Positions 42,624 to 53,529 are shown, numbered from the stretch's first letter. The stretch: DNA of 64,000 nucleotides from Pseudomonadota bacterium (GCA_018261735.1 JAGTRM010000021.1:1-64000), one strand, 5' to 3'. Numbers and translations: made by a program. Notes: a model not told the origin generated them from the sequence alone.

Positions 42624-43895
42624 ATGACCGTGCGCATCGTAGACCGCCGCTTCGACAGCAAGAACAAAAGCTCGGTCAACCGCAGCCGCTTCATCCGGCG
42701 TTTCAAGGGGCAGATCCGCAAGGCTGTCGCCGAGGCCATCAATCGCCGCGGCGTGCGCGACCTCGACAACGGCGAGAAGATCGGCATTCCCGGCAAGGAC
42801 ATTGCCGAGCCGCAGTTCGTTCACGGCTCCGGCGGCGTGCGCGAGATCGTCAATCCGGGCAACGATCGCTTCAGCAGCGGCGATCTGGTCGAGCGTCCGC
42901 AAGGCGGCGCCGGCGGCCAGGGCAGCGGCCGAGCAAGCCAGGAGGGGGAAAGCCTGGACGACTTCGTGTTCACGCTGACCCGCGACGAGTTTCTCGACAT
43001 ATTCTTCGATGAGCTGGCCCTGCCCAACCTGGTCAAGCGCCAGTTGGCGCACATCGAGCAGTACAAGCGCGTGCGCGCCGGTTATACGCAATCCGGCGTG
43101 CCGACCAACATCAACCTCGGCCGCACCATGCGCGGCGCGGCCGGCCGGCGCATCGCCATCGGCGGCCCCTACAGCGGCCAACTGCGTACGCTCGAGGCAG
43201 AGCTCAAGGCGCTGCTGGAAAACCCGAAGCCGAAAGACCAGCCAGAGATCGAGCGCATCCGGCGCGAGATCGCCAAGCTGCGCGCCAAAATCGAAGCGCT
43301 GCCCTTCATCGACCCGTTCGATCTGCGCTACAACGCCCGCATCCGCGTGCCGCAACCGACCACGCAGGCAGTGATGTTCTGCCTGCTCGACGTTTCCGGC
43401 TCGATGGACGAAGGGCGGAAAAACATCGCCAAGCGCTTTTTCATGCTGCTCTATCTGTTCCTGACCCGGAACTACGAGCGCATCGAAGTGGTCTTCATCC
43501 GTCACCATACGGTGGCTTCCGAGGTGGACGAGGATGATTTCTTCACCTCGCGCGAGTCTGGCGGCACGGTGGTTTCCAGCGCACTGGTACTGATGCACGA
43601 GATCATTTCGGCACGCTACCCGAGCAGCCTGTGGAACATCTATGGCGCGCAGGCTTCCGACGGCGACAACTGGAACGACGATTCGCCGCGTTGCCGCGAG
43701 CTGCTCGAAGAGTCGCTGCTGCCGCTTTGCCAATTCTTTGCCTACATCGAGATCACCGAAGAGGCGCCGCAGAATCTGTGGGAAGAATATGAAAAGCTGC
43801 AAGCCATACACGCCGGCCACTTCGCCATGCAGCGCATCGGCAGCGTGACCGACATTTACCCGGTATTCCGCGAGTTGTTCAAGCGGCGAGCTTAG
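42624..43895 (+). CDS. yeaH: YeaH/YhbH family protein (DUF444)
   Basis: A 423-residue DUF444 protein. The N-terminal part (MTVRIVDRRFDSKNKSSVNR, RFIRRFKGQIRKAVAEAI) is the family start, so ATG 42624 was chosen over an in-frame codon at 42510 inside the repeat spacer. A Gly-rich linker (QGGAGGQGSGRASQ) lies near 90-105. The C-terminal half has a von Willebrand A-like fold with the MIDAS-type sequence FCLLDVSGSMDEGRK (DxSxS) and IRHHTVASEVDEDDFF. It is cotranscribed with prkA and spoVR; its molecular role is unknown. Confidence 0.94.
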   Translation: MTVRIVDRRFDSKNKSSVNRSRFIRRFKGQIRKAVAEAINRRGVRDLDNGEKIGIPGKDIAEPQFVHGSGGVREIVNPGNDRFSSGDLVERPQGGAGGQGSGRASQEGESLDDFVFTLTRDEFLDIFFDELALPNLVKRQLAHIEQYKRVRAGYTQSGVPTNINLGRTMRGAAGRRIAIGGPYSGQLRTLEAELKALLENPKPKDQPEIERIRREIAKLRAKIEALPFIDPFDLRYNARIRVPQPTTQAVMFCLLDVSGSMDEGRKNIAKRFFMLLYLFLTRNYERIEVVFIRHHTVASEVDEDDFFTSRESGGTVVSSALVLMHEIISARYPSSLWNIYGAQASDGDNWNDDSPRCRELLEESLLPLCQFFAYIEITEEAPQNLWEEYEKLQAIHAGHFAMQRIGSVTDIYPVFRELFKRRA

Positions 43896-43904
43896 GAGCC
43901 CCTC

Positions 43905-45437
43905 ATGCGCAAGGCCGCTATCGCCCCCCTGCCGACCGGCTCCGAGTGGAGTTTCGAGGCGCTGACCGAATACGATGAAGCGATTGGCCGCGTTGCGAGG
44001 GCCTACGGGCTGGACTGCTACCCGCATCTGCTCGAAGTGATCAGCGCTGAGCAAATGATGGATGCCTATGCCTCGATCGGCATGCCGGTCTATTACCACC
44101 ACTGGTCGTTCGGCAAACATTTCCTGGCCACCGAGAACCGCTACAAGCGCGGCCAGATGGGGCTGGCTTATGAAATCGTGATCAACTCCAATCCGTGCAT
44201 CGCCTATCTGATGGACGAAAACACGCTGCCGATGCAGGCGCTGGTCATCGCCCATGCCGCCTACGGCCACAACTCGTTTTTCAAGGGCAACCACCTGTTC
44301 AAGCAATGGACCAGTGCCGACGCAATCATCGACTACCTGGTGTTCGCCAAAGACTACATCGCCCAGTGCGAAGAGCGGCACGGCGTCGAGGCCGTGGAAC
44401 GCTTGCTCGATGCTTGCCATGCCCTGCTCAACGTGGGCGTCGACCGCTACAAGCGCTCGGCCAAGCAATCGCTGGAAAAAGAAACGCTGCGCCAGAAAGA
44501 GCGCGAGGAATACATGCAGGCGCAGGTCAACGACCTGTGGCGCACGCTCCCGCCGCGACGGGAAGCCGAAGGGCTACGGGAAGAGAAGCGTTTTCCTGCG
44601 GAACCGGAAGAAAACCTGCTCTACTTCATCGAGAAAAACGCGCCACTGCTCGAACCGTGGCAGCGCGAAGTAGTGCGCATCGTGCGCAAGATCGGCCAGT
44701 ATTTTTACCCGCAACGCCAGACGCAGGTGATGAACGAAGGCTGGGCCTGTTTCTGGCATTACACCTTGCTCAACACGCTGTACGACCAGGGCGGATTATC
44801 CGACGGCTTCATGCTCGAATTCCTGCAGTCGCACACCAACGTGGTTTATCAGCCGCCCTACAACAGTCCATACTACTCCGGGATCAACCCCTACGCGTTG
44901 GGCTTTGCCATGTGGCGAGACATTCGCCGCATCTGCGAAACGCCTACGGAAGAGGATCGCGAATGGTTCCCGGATATCGCCGGCTCCAACTGGCGTGAGA
45001 CCTTCGATTTCGCCATGCAGAACTTCAAGGATGAGAGCTTCGTTGCGCAGTATCTCTCCCCGCGCCTGATGCGTGAATTCCGCTTCTTCTCGGTGCTCGA
45101 CGACGACACCAACGAAAAGTTGCGCATCGACGCCATCCACGACGATCCCGGCTACCGCAAGCTGCGCCGTCAACTCTCAGAGCAATACGATCTGGGCAGC
45201 CGCGAGCCGAACATCCAGGTATGGAATGTCGACCTGCGCGGTGACCGCTCGCTGACCCTGCGCCATTTTTCCCACCAGCGCCGGCCGCTGAGCGAATCCT
45301 GCGCGACGGTGCTCGAACATGTGTCCTACCTGTGGGGGTTCACGGTCCGTCTGGAACAGCAAAGCGCCAACGGCGCGGTCGAACTGCTGGCCGAGATGAA
45401 GAGCGAAAAACGCCGGCCTGGCAACCTCTCCAATTAG
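43905..45437 (+). CDS. SpoVR family protein
   Basis: A 510-residue member of the SpoVR/YcgB family, third gene of the PrkA-YeaH-SpoVR cluster. Characteristic parts include MPVYYHHWSFGKHFL, YEIVINSNPCIAYLMDENT, LVIAHAAYGHNSFFKGNHLF, QTQVMNEGWACFWHY, and PYNSPYYSGINPYALGFAMWRDI. GGAG is correctly placed before the ATG, nine bases after yeaH. The biochemical function is not established. The multiple His, Asp and Glu in conserved blocks suggest a metal site, which is inference. Confidence 0.94.
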   Translation: MRKAAIAPLPTGSEWSFEALTEYDEAIGRVARAYGLDCYPHLLEVISAEQMMDAYASIGMPVYYHHWSFGKHFLATENRYKRGQMGLAYEIVINSNPCIAYLMDENTLPMQALVIAHAAYGHNSFFKGNHLFKQWTSADAIIDYLVFAKDYIAQCEERHGVEAVERLLDACHALLNVGVDRYKRSAKQSLEKETLRQKEREEYMQAQVNDLWRTLPPRREAEGLREEKRFPAEPEENLLYFIEKNAPLLEPWQREVVRIVRKIGQYFYPQRQTQVMNEGWACFWHYTLLNTLYDQGGLSDGFMLEFLQSHTNVVYQPPYNSPYYSGINPYALGFAMWRDIRRICETPTEEDREWFPDIAGSNWRETFDFAMQNFKDESFVAQYLSPRLMREFRFFSVLDDDTNEKLRIDAIHDDPGYRKLRRQLSEQYDLGSREPNIQVWNVDLRGDRSLTLRHFSHQRRPLSESCATVLEHVSYLWGFTVRLEQQSANGAVELLAEMKSEKRRPGNLSN

Positions 45438-45739
45438 GATCTGTCGACGCGAGGGTACGCCGCAGAACACTTGCGCCAGTTATAACGGCGGGTTCTGGCA
45501 AAAGCCAGGGCCTGCATTCTTCTGTTGCCGTTATCCCGTATTTCGGCAACAATCTCCTTTCATTTCCCTCATTCCTGACGACGCGGTAGCAGCATGTCCC
45601 TCTTTCCTATCCAGCAGGCCTTTACTATCCGCTTTCGTTGGCGCTGAGCGCCAACGACATAGACTAGCAGGTACAAAAGCGGGTACGAGATTAGACCATC
45701 CTGGTGCAATACCAGGAAAATAAAAGGGATAGAAACAAA
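45438..45739. other. 302-bp leader region of trpGDC with hairpins
   Basis: No ordinary gene. It contains three clear stems: CTGGC/GCCAG (45495-45508), the perfect 10-bp TCGTTGGCGC/GCGCCAACGA with a TGA loop (45635-45657), and TCCTGGT/ACCAGGA (45699-45717), the last about 22 bases before the trpG start. The repeated folding just upstream of trpG suggests RNA-level control, but no T-run follows any stem. AAAGGGA at 45723-45729 is the likely trpG ribosome site. Confidence 0.5.
45594..45647 (+). other. Weak candidate leader frame before trpG
   Basis: The frame encodes MSLFPIQQAFTIRFRWR, 17 residues, with a single tryptophan as the penultimate codon but one; its TGA stop is the loop of the 10-bp hairpin at 45635-45657. 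Similar length and an RxRWR-like end recall the trpE leader, but there is no ribosome site and only one Trp codon, so it may be chance. Confidence 0.2.
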
Positions 45740-46309
45740 ATGTTACTAATGATCGACAATTACGACAGCTTTACCTACAACCTTGTGCAGTACTTTGGCG
45801 AACTCGGCCAGGATGTGCAGGTTTACCGCAACGACGAGATCACGCTCGAACAGATTGCCGCACTGAATCCGCAATACCTGGTCGTCTCCCCAGGCCCGTG
45901 CACGCCGCTGGAAGCGGGCATCTCCGTCCCGGCCATCAAGCACTTCGCCGGCAAGTTGCCGGTCTTGGGCGTATGCCTGGGGCACCAGTCGATTGGCGAA
46001 GCGTTCGGCGGCAAGATCATCCATGCCAAGACGCTGATGCACGGCAAGGTTTCCCCGGTCGAACACAGCAACACCGGCATGTTCAAGGGCTTGCCCTCGC
46101 CGTTCAATGTCACCCGCTACCACTCGCTCGCCATCGAGCGCGAATCGCTGCCCGATTGCCTGGAAATCACCGCCTGGACCGAAGATGGCGAGATCATGGG
46201 CGTGCGCCACAAGACGCTGGCCGTTGAAGGCGTGCAGTTCCACCCGGAATCGATCCTGACCGAGCACGGCCACAAGATGCTCGACAATTTCCTCAAAGAA
46301 TACGCATAA
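45740..46309 (+). CDS. trpG: Anthranilate synthase component II (glutamine amidotransferase)
   Basis: A 189-residue class I glutaminase that supplies ammonia to TrpE. It has [16 protein letters not shown] at the start, SPGPCTP, the nucleophile in [16 protein letters not shown] (Cys about 79), and the catalytic His/Glu in [17 protein letters not shown] 45740 is preferred to an in-frame codon at 45704 because it starts at the family N-terminus with GGGA upstream. It may also serve as PabA for folate synthesis. It opens the trpGDC run. Confidence 0.95.
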   Translation: MLLMIDNYDSFTYNLVQYFGELGQDVQVYRNDEITLEQIAALNPQYLVVSPGPCTPLEAGISVPAIKHFAGKLPVLGVCLGHQSIGEAFGGKIIHAKTLMHGKVSPVEHSNTGMFKGLPSPFNVTRYHSLAIERESLPDCLEITAWTEDGEIMGVRHKTLAVEGVQFHPESILTEHGHKMLDNFLKEYA

Positions 46310-46320
46310 GGAAGCCCGCC

Positions 46321-47349
46321 ATGATCACCATCCAGGCCGCACTCAACCGCCTGATCGACGGCAACGAGCTTTTTTACGACGAGATGCTGCACTTGATGCG
46401 GCAGATCATGTCGGGTGAACTGAGCCAGGTTCAGACCGCAGCACTGCTGATGGGCCTGCGCTGCAAAGTGGAATCGGTCTCCGAGATTGCCGCCGCAGCC
46501 ACAGTGATGCGCGAATTCGCCACACCGGTCGTGGTGGCCGACCGCAGCCACCTGATCGACATCGTCGGCACCGGCGGCGACCGGCTGCATTCGTTCAATA
46601 TCTCGACCACATCGATGTTCGTGCTCGCCGCAGCAGGCGGACGCGTCGCCAAGCACGGCAACCGCGCGGTATCGTCGAGCTCGGGCAGTGCCGACGCACT
46701 TGAGGCACTGGGCGTGAATCTGGCCATCACCGCGGGCCAAGTCGGCGAATGCATCGACGAACTGGGCGTGGGCTTCATGTTCGCTCCGAACCATCACAGC
46801 GCGATGAAACACGTTGCGCCGGTTCGCCGCGAAATGGGCGTGCGCACCATCTTCAATATCCTCGGGCCGCTAACCAACCCGGCCAAGGCCGACAACCAGC
46901 TGATCGGCGTTTTCCACACCGACCTCGTCGGCATCATTGCGCGCGTGCTGCAACAGATGGGCAGCAAGCATGCGATGGTGGTGATGGGCCGCGACGGCAT
47001 GGACGAAATCACGCTGACCGACACCACGCAAGTCGCCGAACTCAAGAACGGCACCATCACCGAATACGAACTCGACCCGCGCGATTACGGTTTTGAACTT
47101 TGCACGCTCGACGACCTGCATGCCGGCAGCACCGCCGAATCGATCGTCAAGGTCCGCGGCGTACTCGCTGGCGAACCCGGTCCGGCCCACGATATCGTCT
47201 GCCTGAATGCCGGTGCCGCGATCTACACCGCCGGCATCGCCGCCACGCTCAAGGATGGCATCGCCAAGGCCAGGGAAGTGATCGACAACGGTGCGGCGCA
47301 GGCGAAGCTCGATGCACTGGTCGCAATGACGCAGGGATTCAAGGCTTGA
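46321..47349 (+). CDS. trpD: Anthranilate phosphoribosyltransferase
   Basis: 342 residues; transfers phosphoribose from PRPP to anthranilate. Diagnostic motifs are [19 protein letters not shown] (PRPP loop), [58 protein letters not shown], and [13 protein letters not shown]. It follows trpG by 11 bases with GGA before the ATG. A strong hairpin lies after the stop, and trpC is 1.5 kb further on, behind two unrelated genes. Confidence 0.96.
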   Translation: MITIQAALNRLIDGNELFYDEMLHLMRQIMSGELSQVQTAALLMGLRCKVESVSEIAAAATVMREFATPVVVADRSHLIDIVGTGGDRLHSFNISTTSMFVLAAAGGRVAKHGNRAVSSSSGSADALEALGVNLAITAGQVGECIDELGVGFMFAPNHHSAMKHVAPVRREMGVRTIFNILGPLTNPAKADNQLIGVFHTDLVGIIARVLQQMGSKHAMVVMGRDGMDEITLTDTTQVAELKNGTITEYELDPRDYGFELCTLDDLHAGSTAESIVKVRGVLAGEPGPAHDIVCLNAGAAIYTAGIAATLKDGIAKAREVIDNGAAQAKLDALVAMTQGFKA

Positions 47350-47364
47350 TCGGCAGGCAAACCT

Positions 47365-47394
47365 CCGCCCAAGGGCGGGTTACTTAACCCGCCC
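47365..47394. other. Alternative hairpins after trpD
   Basis: GGGCGGGTT (47373-47381) pairs with AACCCGCCC (47386-47394) around a 4-base loop. The same GGGCGG can instead pair with CCGCCC at 47365-47370. The two folds exclude each other. No T-run follows, so a terminator is uncertain; it may limit read-through from trpGD into the downstream HDOD gene. Confidence 0.5.
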
Positions 47395-47472
47395 AAGCTG
47401 CCAAAGACGAAACAAAATTGGTGGTTTGTTTGATGTTTACATACGCTTGCTGATTCAAACAAGGATCCGCCC

Positions 47473-48339
47473 ATGTCAACCGCACTAGAACCCGATATTA
47501 CCGGTGACGAGCTCAACAAACAGCGCTTCCAGATGCTGGAAGACATTGCCAAAGAGCTTTCCGGCGAGGTTGTTTTTCCAACTTGTTTTGATGTCGCCAC
47601 CCGCATCCGCAAGGCGCTGCGAGATGCCGATCAACCCATCAGCAAGATTGTTGATCAACTCCGCTTTGAACCTCTCATCGGCTCAAAATTGTTGAGCATG
47701 GCCAACTCCGTAGCCTTCAATCCGAACGGCAATGAAGTCAGGGATGTCAAAGGCGCAGTCAGCCGCCTTGGTCTGGAAATCGTACGCAGCACGGCGATGG
47801 CCATCACCATGAACCAGATGTTGCGCTCGCGCGACATGGTGGGCTTTGGGGAGATGGCTCAACATCTGTGGAACCACTCCATGCAGACGGCCAGCGCCAC
47901 CTATGTGATTGCCAAACGGCTAACCCGCATCAACCCGGACGAAGCGATGATGGCAGGCCTGGTGCACGATCTTGGCGCTTTTTACATGCTGTATCGCGCC
48001 ACGCAGTACAGCGCCTTGCGCACCCGCCCCGAATCAATGAAATATGTTATCGCCCAATGGCACGAAAGCATCGGCCTGACAGTTTTGAACGTACTCGGCA
48101 TGCCTGAAGACATCATTGAAGCCGTGCGCGATCACGATGTCCTGCGCGCCATCCCGGAGAAGCCCCGGAACCTGAGCGATGTCGTGTTTATCGGCAACCT
48201 GCTGGTAGGCGGTCGCTACGAGTGGATGCATCTGGATATGGATGAAACCAACGGGGACCACGGCATCGGCGAACCCTACCTTGCGCTGCAGGACGAAATC
48301 AAAGCCCATGCAGCAGAAATGAACGCCGTTTTCGGATAA
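47473..48339 (+). CDS. HDOD domain protein
   Basis: A 288-residue cytoplasmic protein with a single HDOD domain (about 25-240): FEPLIGSKLLSMANSVAF, AVSRLGLEIVRSTAMAI, LWNHSMQTASATYVIA, and MAGLVHDLGAFYMLYRA with an HD pair. A second His/Asp-like segment (EAVRDHDVLRAIPE) occurs near 210. HDOD proteins bind signalling partners and their catalytic status is unclear. Its position between trpD and trpC is unusual. It may have its own promoter because 123 bases and a hairpin separate it from trpD. Confidence 0.85.
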   Translation: MSTALEPDITGDELNKQRFQMLEDIAKELSGEVVFPTCFDVATRIRKALRDADQPISKIVDQLRFEPLIGSKLLSMANSVAFNPNGNEVRDVKGAVSRLGLEIVRSTAMAITMNQMLRSRDMVGFGEMAQHLWNHSMQTASATYVIAKRLTRINPDEAMMAGLVHDLGAFYMLYRATQYSALRTRPESMKYVIAQWHESIGLTVLNVLGMPEDIIEAVRDHDVLRAIPEKPRNLSDVVFIGNLLVGGRYEWMHLDMDETNGDHGIGEPYLALQDEIKAHAAEMNAVFG

Positions 48340-48419
48340 GCTGCGTGCGAAGCTTGGCAAGAGGGCCGAGATGACACAGGGATTCAAACCCTGACTGCGC
48401 ATTGCCCCAAGGAGAGGAT

Positions 48420-48764
48420 GTGTATTCAGCAACTTTTATTTTTATCAAAAAACAATTTGATGATGCCTTTCATGCTCTGGACCAGCAAATCGCCGATTTC
48501 GCCCGGACAACACCGGGCTATCTCGGTGAAGAATCCTGGGATAATCCTGCCAACGGCCAGATTGCCAATACCTATTATTGGGCCGATCGCAGTGGGCTCG
48601 ATGCGTTGATGCATCACCCGGCACACCTGAAAGCCAAAACCGAACAAGCAAAATGGCTTAATGGCTATCAGGTGATCATTTCGCAGGTGCTGGGTGCTTA
48701 CGGGGATAACGCGTTTCCTCATCCCACCCAGCGTATCCCTGCTTCCCATACCCCAGCCTTGTAG
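48420..48764 (+). CDS. Small antibiotic-biosynthesis-monooxygenase-like (ABM) protein
   Basis: A 114-residue protein beginning VYSATFIFIKKQFDDAFHALDQQIADFA. Then come GYLGEESWDNPANGQIANTYYWADRSGLDALMHHPAHLKAK and QVIISQVLGAYG, the alpha-beta pattern and WxD/HPxH-type residues of ABM-fold heme-degrading or quinol-monooxygenase-like proteins. The GTG start at 48420 follows a strong AGGAGAGG; an in-frame TTG at 48402 is less likely. Substrate unknown. It shares the trpD-trpC interval with the HDOD gene, 80 bases downstream. Confidence 0.65.
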   Translation: MYSATFIFIKKQFDDAFHALDQQIADFARTTPGYLGEESWDNPANGQIANTYYWADRSGLDALMHHPAHLKAKTEQAKWLNGYQVIISQVLGAYGDNAFPHPTQRIPASHTPAL

Positions 48765-48869
48765 GTTGCGCACTTTTTGCGCACGCGGGCCAGCCCAGTA
48801 AATTAACCACTGACACCTGATCGGTGCGCAAATGCCTAACTGCATTTGCACACCCCACGAAAAAACCAT

Positions 48870-49682
48870 ATGTCCGACATCCTGAACAAAATCCTCGCCA
48901 CCAAAGCCGATGAAGTCGCTGCGGCGAAAAAAGCGATTCCGCTGACTGCGATTCGTGAAGAAGCCGAAGCCAATACCGACCGACGCGATTTCGTCGGCGC
49001 GATTCGCGCCAAGCACGCGGCCAAGCTGCCCGGCGTGATCGCCGAGATCAAGAAGGCCAGCCCGTCCAAGGGCGTGATCCGCGCCGATTTCCACCCCGCT
49101 GCGATTGCCGAGGATTATGCCGAGCATGGCGCGGCGTGTCTGTCGGTACTGACCGATGTGCATTACTTCCAGGGTCATGCCGATTACCTGAAAGCCGCCC
49201 GCGCCGCCTGTGCCCTGCCCGCGCTGCGCAAGGATTTCATGATCGGCGATTACCAGGTTTACGAGGCGCGCGCCTGGGGCGCGGACTGCATCCTGCTGAT
49301 CGCCGCCGCGCTCGATCTGGCGCAGATGCGCGACCTGGAAGCGCAGGCGCATCACCTTGGAATGGCCGTACTGGTGGAAGTGCACAACGGTGAGGAACTC
49401 GATGCCGCGCTGCAACTGTCCACGCCGCTGGTGGGCGTGAACAACCGCAACCTGCGCACGTTCGAAGTCACGCTACAAACCACGCTCGACCTGCTCGATC
49501 GCATGCCCAAAGATCGCATCGTCGTGACCGAGAGCGGCATCCTTGCCACGCCGGACGTGCAGCTGATGCACAACAACGGCGTGAACACCTTCCTCGTCGG
49601 CGAAGCCTTCATGCGCCAGCCCTCGCCCGGGACGGCGCTGGCGCAATTTTTCAATCCTGTCTACTCCGCAATGAAGAACTGA
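48870..49682 (+). CDS. trpC: Indole-3-glycerol phosphate synthase
   Basis: A 270-residue monofunctional TIM-barrel enzyme. Motifs: [18 protein letters not shown] (catalytic Lys), [68 protein letters not shown], and [25 protein letters not shown]. The ATG at 48870 gives the normal start [12 protein letters not shown]. No fused TrpF is present. Only three bases separate its stop from the next gene. trpC is separated from trpD by two non-trp genes. Confidence 0.95.
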   Translation: MSDILNKILATKADEVAAAKKAIPLTAIREEAEANTDRRDFVGAIRAKHAAKLPGVIAEIKKASPSKGVIRADFHPAAIAEDYAEHGAACLSVLTDVHYFQGHADYLKAARAACALPALRKDFMIGDYQVYEARAWGADCILLIAAALDLAQMRDLEAQAHHLGMAVLVEVHNGEELDAALQLSTPLVGVNNRNLRTFEVTLQTTLDLLDRMPKDRIVVTESGILATPDVQLMHNNGVNTFLVGEAFMRQPSPGTALAQFFNPVYSAMKN

Positions 49683-49685
49683 ACT

Positions 49686-50216
49686 ATGGAAAGTACCCGC
49701 AAAGTCAGCCTGTTTATCGCCACCAGCCTGGATGGCTACATCGCCCGTGAAGACGGCGGCATCGATTGGTTGTTCGACGACCAGGATTACGGTTACGAAG
49801 CGTTTTACGACGATGTCGACACCGTGATCATGGGCCGCCACACCTGGGACAAGCTCAAGGAAATGGGCGATTACCCGTACGACGGCAAGGAAGGCGTGGT
49901 GTTTTCCAAGAGCCTCGCTGGCCAGACCGATCCGAACGTGACTTTTGTGACCGAGTCGGTGCAGAACTGGATTGGACGTGCCAAGCAGGAAGAAGGCGGC
50001 ACGATCTGGCTGATGGGTGGCTCGAAGCTGGTCGACGAATGCCTGCAAACCGGCATGGTCGACGAGATCATCCTCTCGATCCATCCGATCCTGCTCGGCC
50101 AGGGCATTCCATTATTCCGCGGCAAGCAGCCGGAAACGGCGCTGGAACTGGTTTCCAGCAAGTCCTTCCATACCGGTCTGGTACAGCTGGTGTATCGCCG
50201 GCCGGTTAGCGCGTAA
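49686..50216 (+). CDS. RibD C-terminal / dihydrofolate-reductase-like family protein
   Basis: A 176-residue reductase-fold protein: KVSLFIATSLDGYIAREDGGIDWLF at the start is typical of the RibD_C/YyaP-YwjB group, followed by VIMGRHTWDKL, and WLMGGSKLVDECLQTGMVDEIILSIHPILLGQGIPLF at the C-terminal half. It probably binds NADPH, but a true DHFR or RibD role is not indicated because no deaminase domain or folate site is clear. It starts four bases after trpC, so it is likely cotranscribed, without an obvious functional link. Confidence 0.83.
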   Translation: MESTRKVSLFIATSLDGYIAREDGGIDWLFDDQDYGYEAFYDDVDTVIMGRHTWDKLKEMGDYPYDGKEGVVFSKSLAGQTDPNVTFVTESVQNWIGRAKQEEGGTIWLMGGSKLVDECLQTGMVDEIILSIHPILLGQGIPLFRGKQPETALELVSSKSFHTGLVQLVYRRPVSA

Positions 50217-50813
50217 TCAGCTCGCAACGGTAAGATAAGCCTTCACGCCGGTCATCACCATATGCACGGAGATGACCGCGAGCAGCAGGCCAGACAGCCG
50301 CTCGAAAGCTATCAACAGGCGCGGCGGAATAAAACTGCCGAGCAGCACACCCAGCAGCAGCAAAACGGCAGTCACGAACCAGGCCAGCGTCATCATCCCC
50401 AGTCCGGCAAGCGGGTTGGCCGCCGATTGCGCGGCCATGATCATCACCGTGGCCAGCGCCGACGGCCCGGCCATCAGCGGAATCGCCAGCGGCACGATAA
50501 AGGGTTCGGCTTCCTCCTCTTTGCCATTACCGGCGCGTTCATCCGGGAACACCAGTCGCAGCGCGATAATCCCCAGCACCACGCCACCGCAGATCGTCAA
50601 ATCGGAAGAATCCACGCCGAGCAGGCTGATGAACTGCGGCCCCACCGCGTAGAACACCACCAGCAGCACCAGTGCAATCAACGCTTCGCGCAGCACTACC
50701 TTCCAGCGGCGTTTTTCCTCGACCTTGTTGAGCAAGCTGAGCACGATAGGCAGATTGCCGAACGGATCGAGCACGAAGAAAAGCGTGATGGCGAGGGAGA
50801 GAACTTGCATCAA
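50217..50813 (-). CDS. marC: MarC family membrane protein
   Basis: A 198-residue protein with six hydrophobic segments. It has the family N-terminus LAITLFFVLDPFGNLPIVLSLL and PFIVPLAIPLMAGPSALATVMIM, both diagnostic of the MarC/YhgN/YchE group. A charged loop (PDERAGNGKEEEAEPF) separates segments 3 and 4. The original antibiotic-resistance function for MarC is not supported; function is unknown. Its 3' end is adjacent to the convergent RibD-like gene, one base from its stop. Confidence 0.92.
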   Translation of the reverse strand: MMQVLSLAITLFFVLDPFGNLPIVLSLLNKVEEKRRWKVVLREALIALVLLVVFYAVGPQFISLLGVDSSDLTICGGVVLGIIALRLVFPDERAGNGKEEEAEPFIVPLAIPLMAGPSALATVMIMAAQSAANPLAGLGMMTLAWFVTAVLLLLGVLLGSFIPPRLLIAFERLSGLLLAVISVHMVMTGVKAYLTVAS

Positions 50814-50870
50814 TAAACCTAAAAAGTTGAAGCCTATTGCAGTGGACGCAGCGGCCCAATGAAAGCCACG

Positions 50871-52360
<1,490 letters not shown>

Positions 52361-52365
52361 TCAGC

Positions 52366-52734
52366 ATGGATCAGAATATGTTGACCGCCATTGCAATCGT
52401 TGCCGGCATCTATTTTTTCATTCGACTCTGGAGTGTCATGCAGCGCAGTGACAGCCAGTCCGTGATCCGCGCGCTGGCGGAAGGCGCGATTGTAGTGGAT
52501 GTACGCAGCCCCACGGCGTTTTCCGGCGGCCATTATCCAGGCGCGATCAACATTCCGCTCGACCTGATTGACGAGGCAATCGCAACCGCAAGTGTAAGGC
52601 GCTACTATCCAGTAGTGGTCTACTGTGCCAGCGGCATGCGCTCGGCCAGCGCCCAACGCATCCTGCAAGAAGCCGGTTTCACCCGGGTGCTCAATGCCGG
52701 CACGCTGGCCAACCTGCCCGCCCGACAACACTGA
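52366..52734 (+). CDS. Rhodanese-like protein with N-terminal membrane anchor
   Basis: A 122-residue protein. Residues 5-22 (LTAIAIVAGIYFFIRLWSV) form a membrane helix. The rhodanese domain (about 30-120) has VVDVRSPTAFSGGHYPGAINIPLDLI and the active-site loop VVYCASGMRSASA with Cys. An intact loop supports sulfur-transfer or thiol-binding activity at the membrane, but substrate is unknown. AAAGGAGCTC precedes the ATG. Confidence 0.9.
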   Translation: MDQNMLTAIAIVAGIYFFIRLWSVMQRSDSQSVIRALAEGAIVVDVRSPTAFSGGHYPGAINIPLDLIDEAIATASVRRYYPVVVYCASGMRSASAQRILQEAGFTRVLNAGTLANLPARQH

Positions 52735-52770
52735 ACCAGCCGGTCCTCACTCTATCCAAACCAGAAACAA

Positions 52771-53529
52771 TCAGGATTTGCGCTTGACTGCCAGCGGCCC
52801 GAACGATTGGCAACTGGGCATCATCGTGATGCTGCCAATCGTGACATGCGCCGGACGATCTGCCAGCCATTCCACGGTATCGGCAATATCTTCAGCCGTC
52901 AGCGGTTGCGTGCCGTCGTAGACGGATGCGGCCCGTGCATCATCTCCCTTGAAGCGGACCGATGAAAACTCGGTGCCACCGCACAAACCCGGTTCAACGC
53001 ACGTGGCCCGCACGCCGGTCGCGATCAGATCAGCATTCAGGTTGTTGGTGAACTGGTGCACGAACGCCTTGGTCGCACCGTAAACATTGCCGCCCGGATA
53101 GGCAAACAGGCCCGCCACCGAACCGATATTGATCACCTGCCCACGGCCGCGCGCCACCATGCCCGGCAACACCGCACGCGTCACATACACGAGGCCGGAA
53201 CAATTGGTGGCGATCATCGTATCCCAGTCATCCAGAAACGCCGACTGAGCGGGCTCCAGGCCCAGCGCCAGCCCGGCGTTGTTGACCAGGACATCAATCT
53301 GCTGGAAATCCGCCGGCAAGGCGTCGATGGTTGCAGCCACCGCTGCCCGGTCCTGCACATCCAGTGGCAGCACCAGCACACGGCCTTCATGTGCGGCCGC
53401 CAACGCTTCAAGCGATGCGGTACGACGCGAGCAGGCAATCACCTTGTCGCCTCGCGCGGCAAAACGTTCGGCAATTGCCAGGCCAAAACCGGCGCTGGCA
53501 CCGGTAACCAAAATCGTCTTTTGTTTCAC
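52771..53529 (-). CDS. Short-chain dehydrogenase/reductase (YdfG-like)
   Basis: About 252 residues of a classical SDR. The cofactor motif is TGASAGFGLAI; CSRR nearby suggests NADP(H) preference. NNAGLALG, the catalytic YGATKAFVHQF (YxxxK) and Ser in GSVAGLFAYPGGN are intact. The segment PGLCGGTEFSSVRFKGDDA resembles YdfG, an L-allo-threonine/3-hydroxy-acid dehydrogenase, so that activity is likely. The start may be GTG 53529, well spaced from GGAG, or ATG 53544, which is too close to it. The end is convergent with the rhodanese gene. Confidence 0.88.
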   Translation of the reverse strand: MKQKTILVTGASAGFGLAIAERFAARGDKVIACSRRTASLEALAAAHEGRVLVLPLDVQDRAAVAATIDALPADFQQIDVLVNNAGLALGLEPAQSAFLDDWDTMIATNCSGLVYVTRAVLPGMVARGRGQVINIGSVAGLFAYPGGNVYGATKAFVHQFTNNLNADLIATGVRATCVEPGLCGGTEFSSVRFKGDDARAASVYDGTQPLTAEDIADTVEWLADRPAHVTIGSITMMPSCQSFGPLAVKRKS

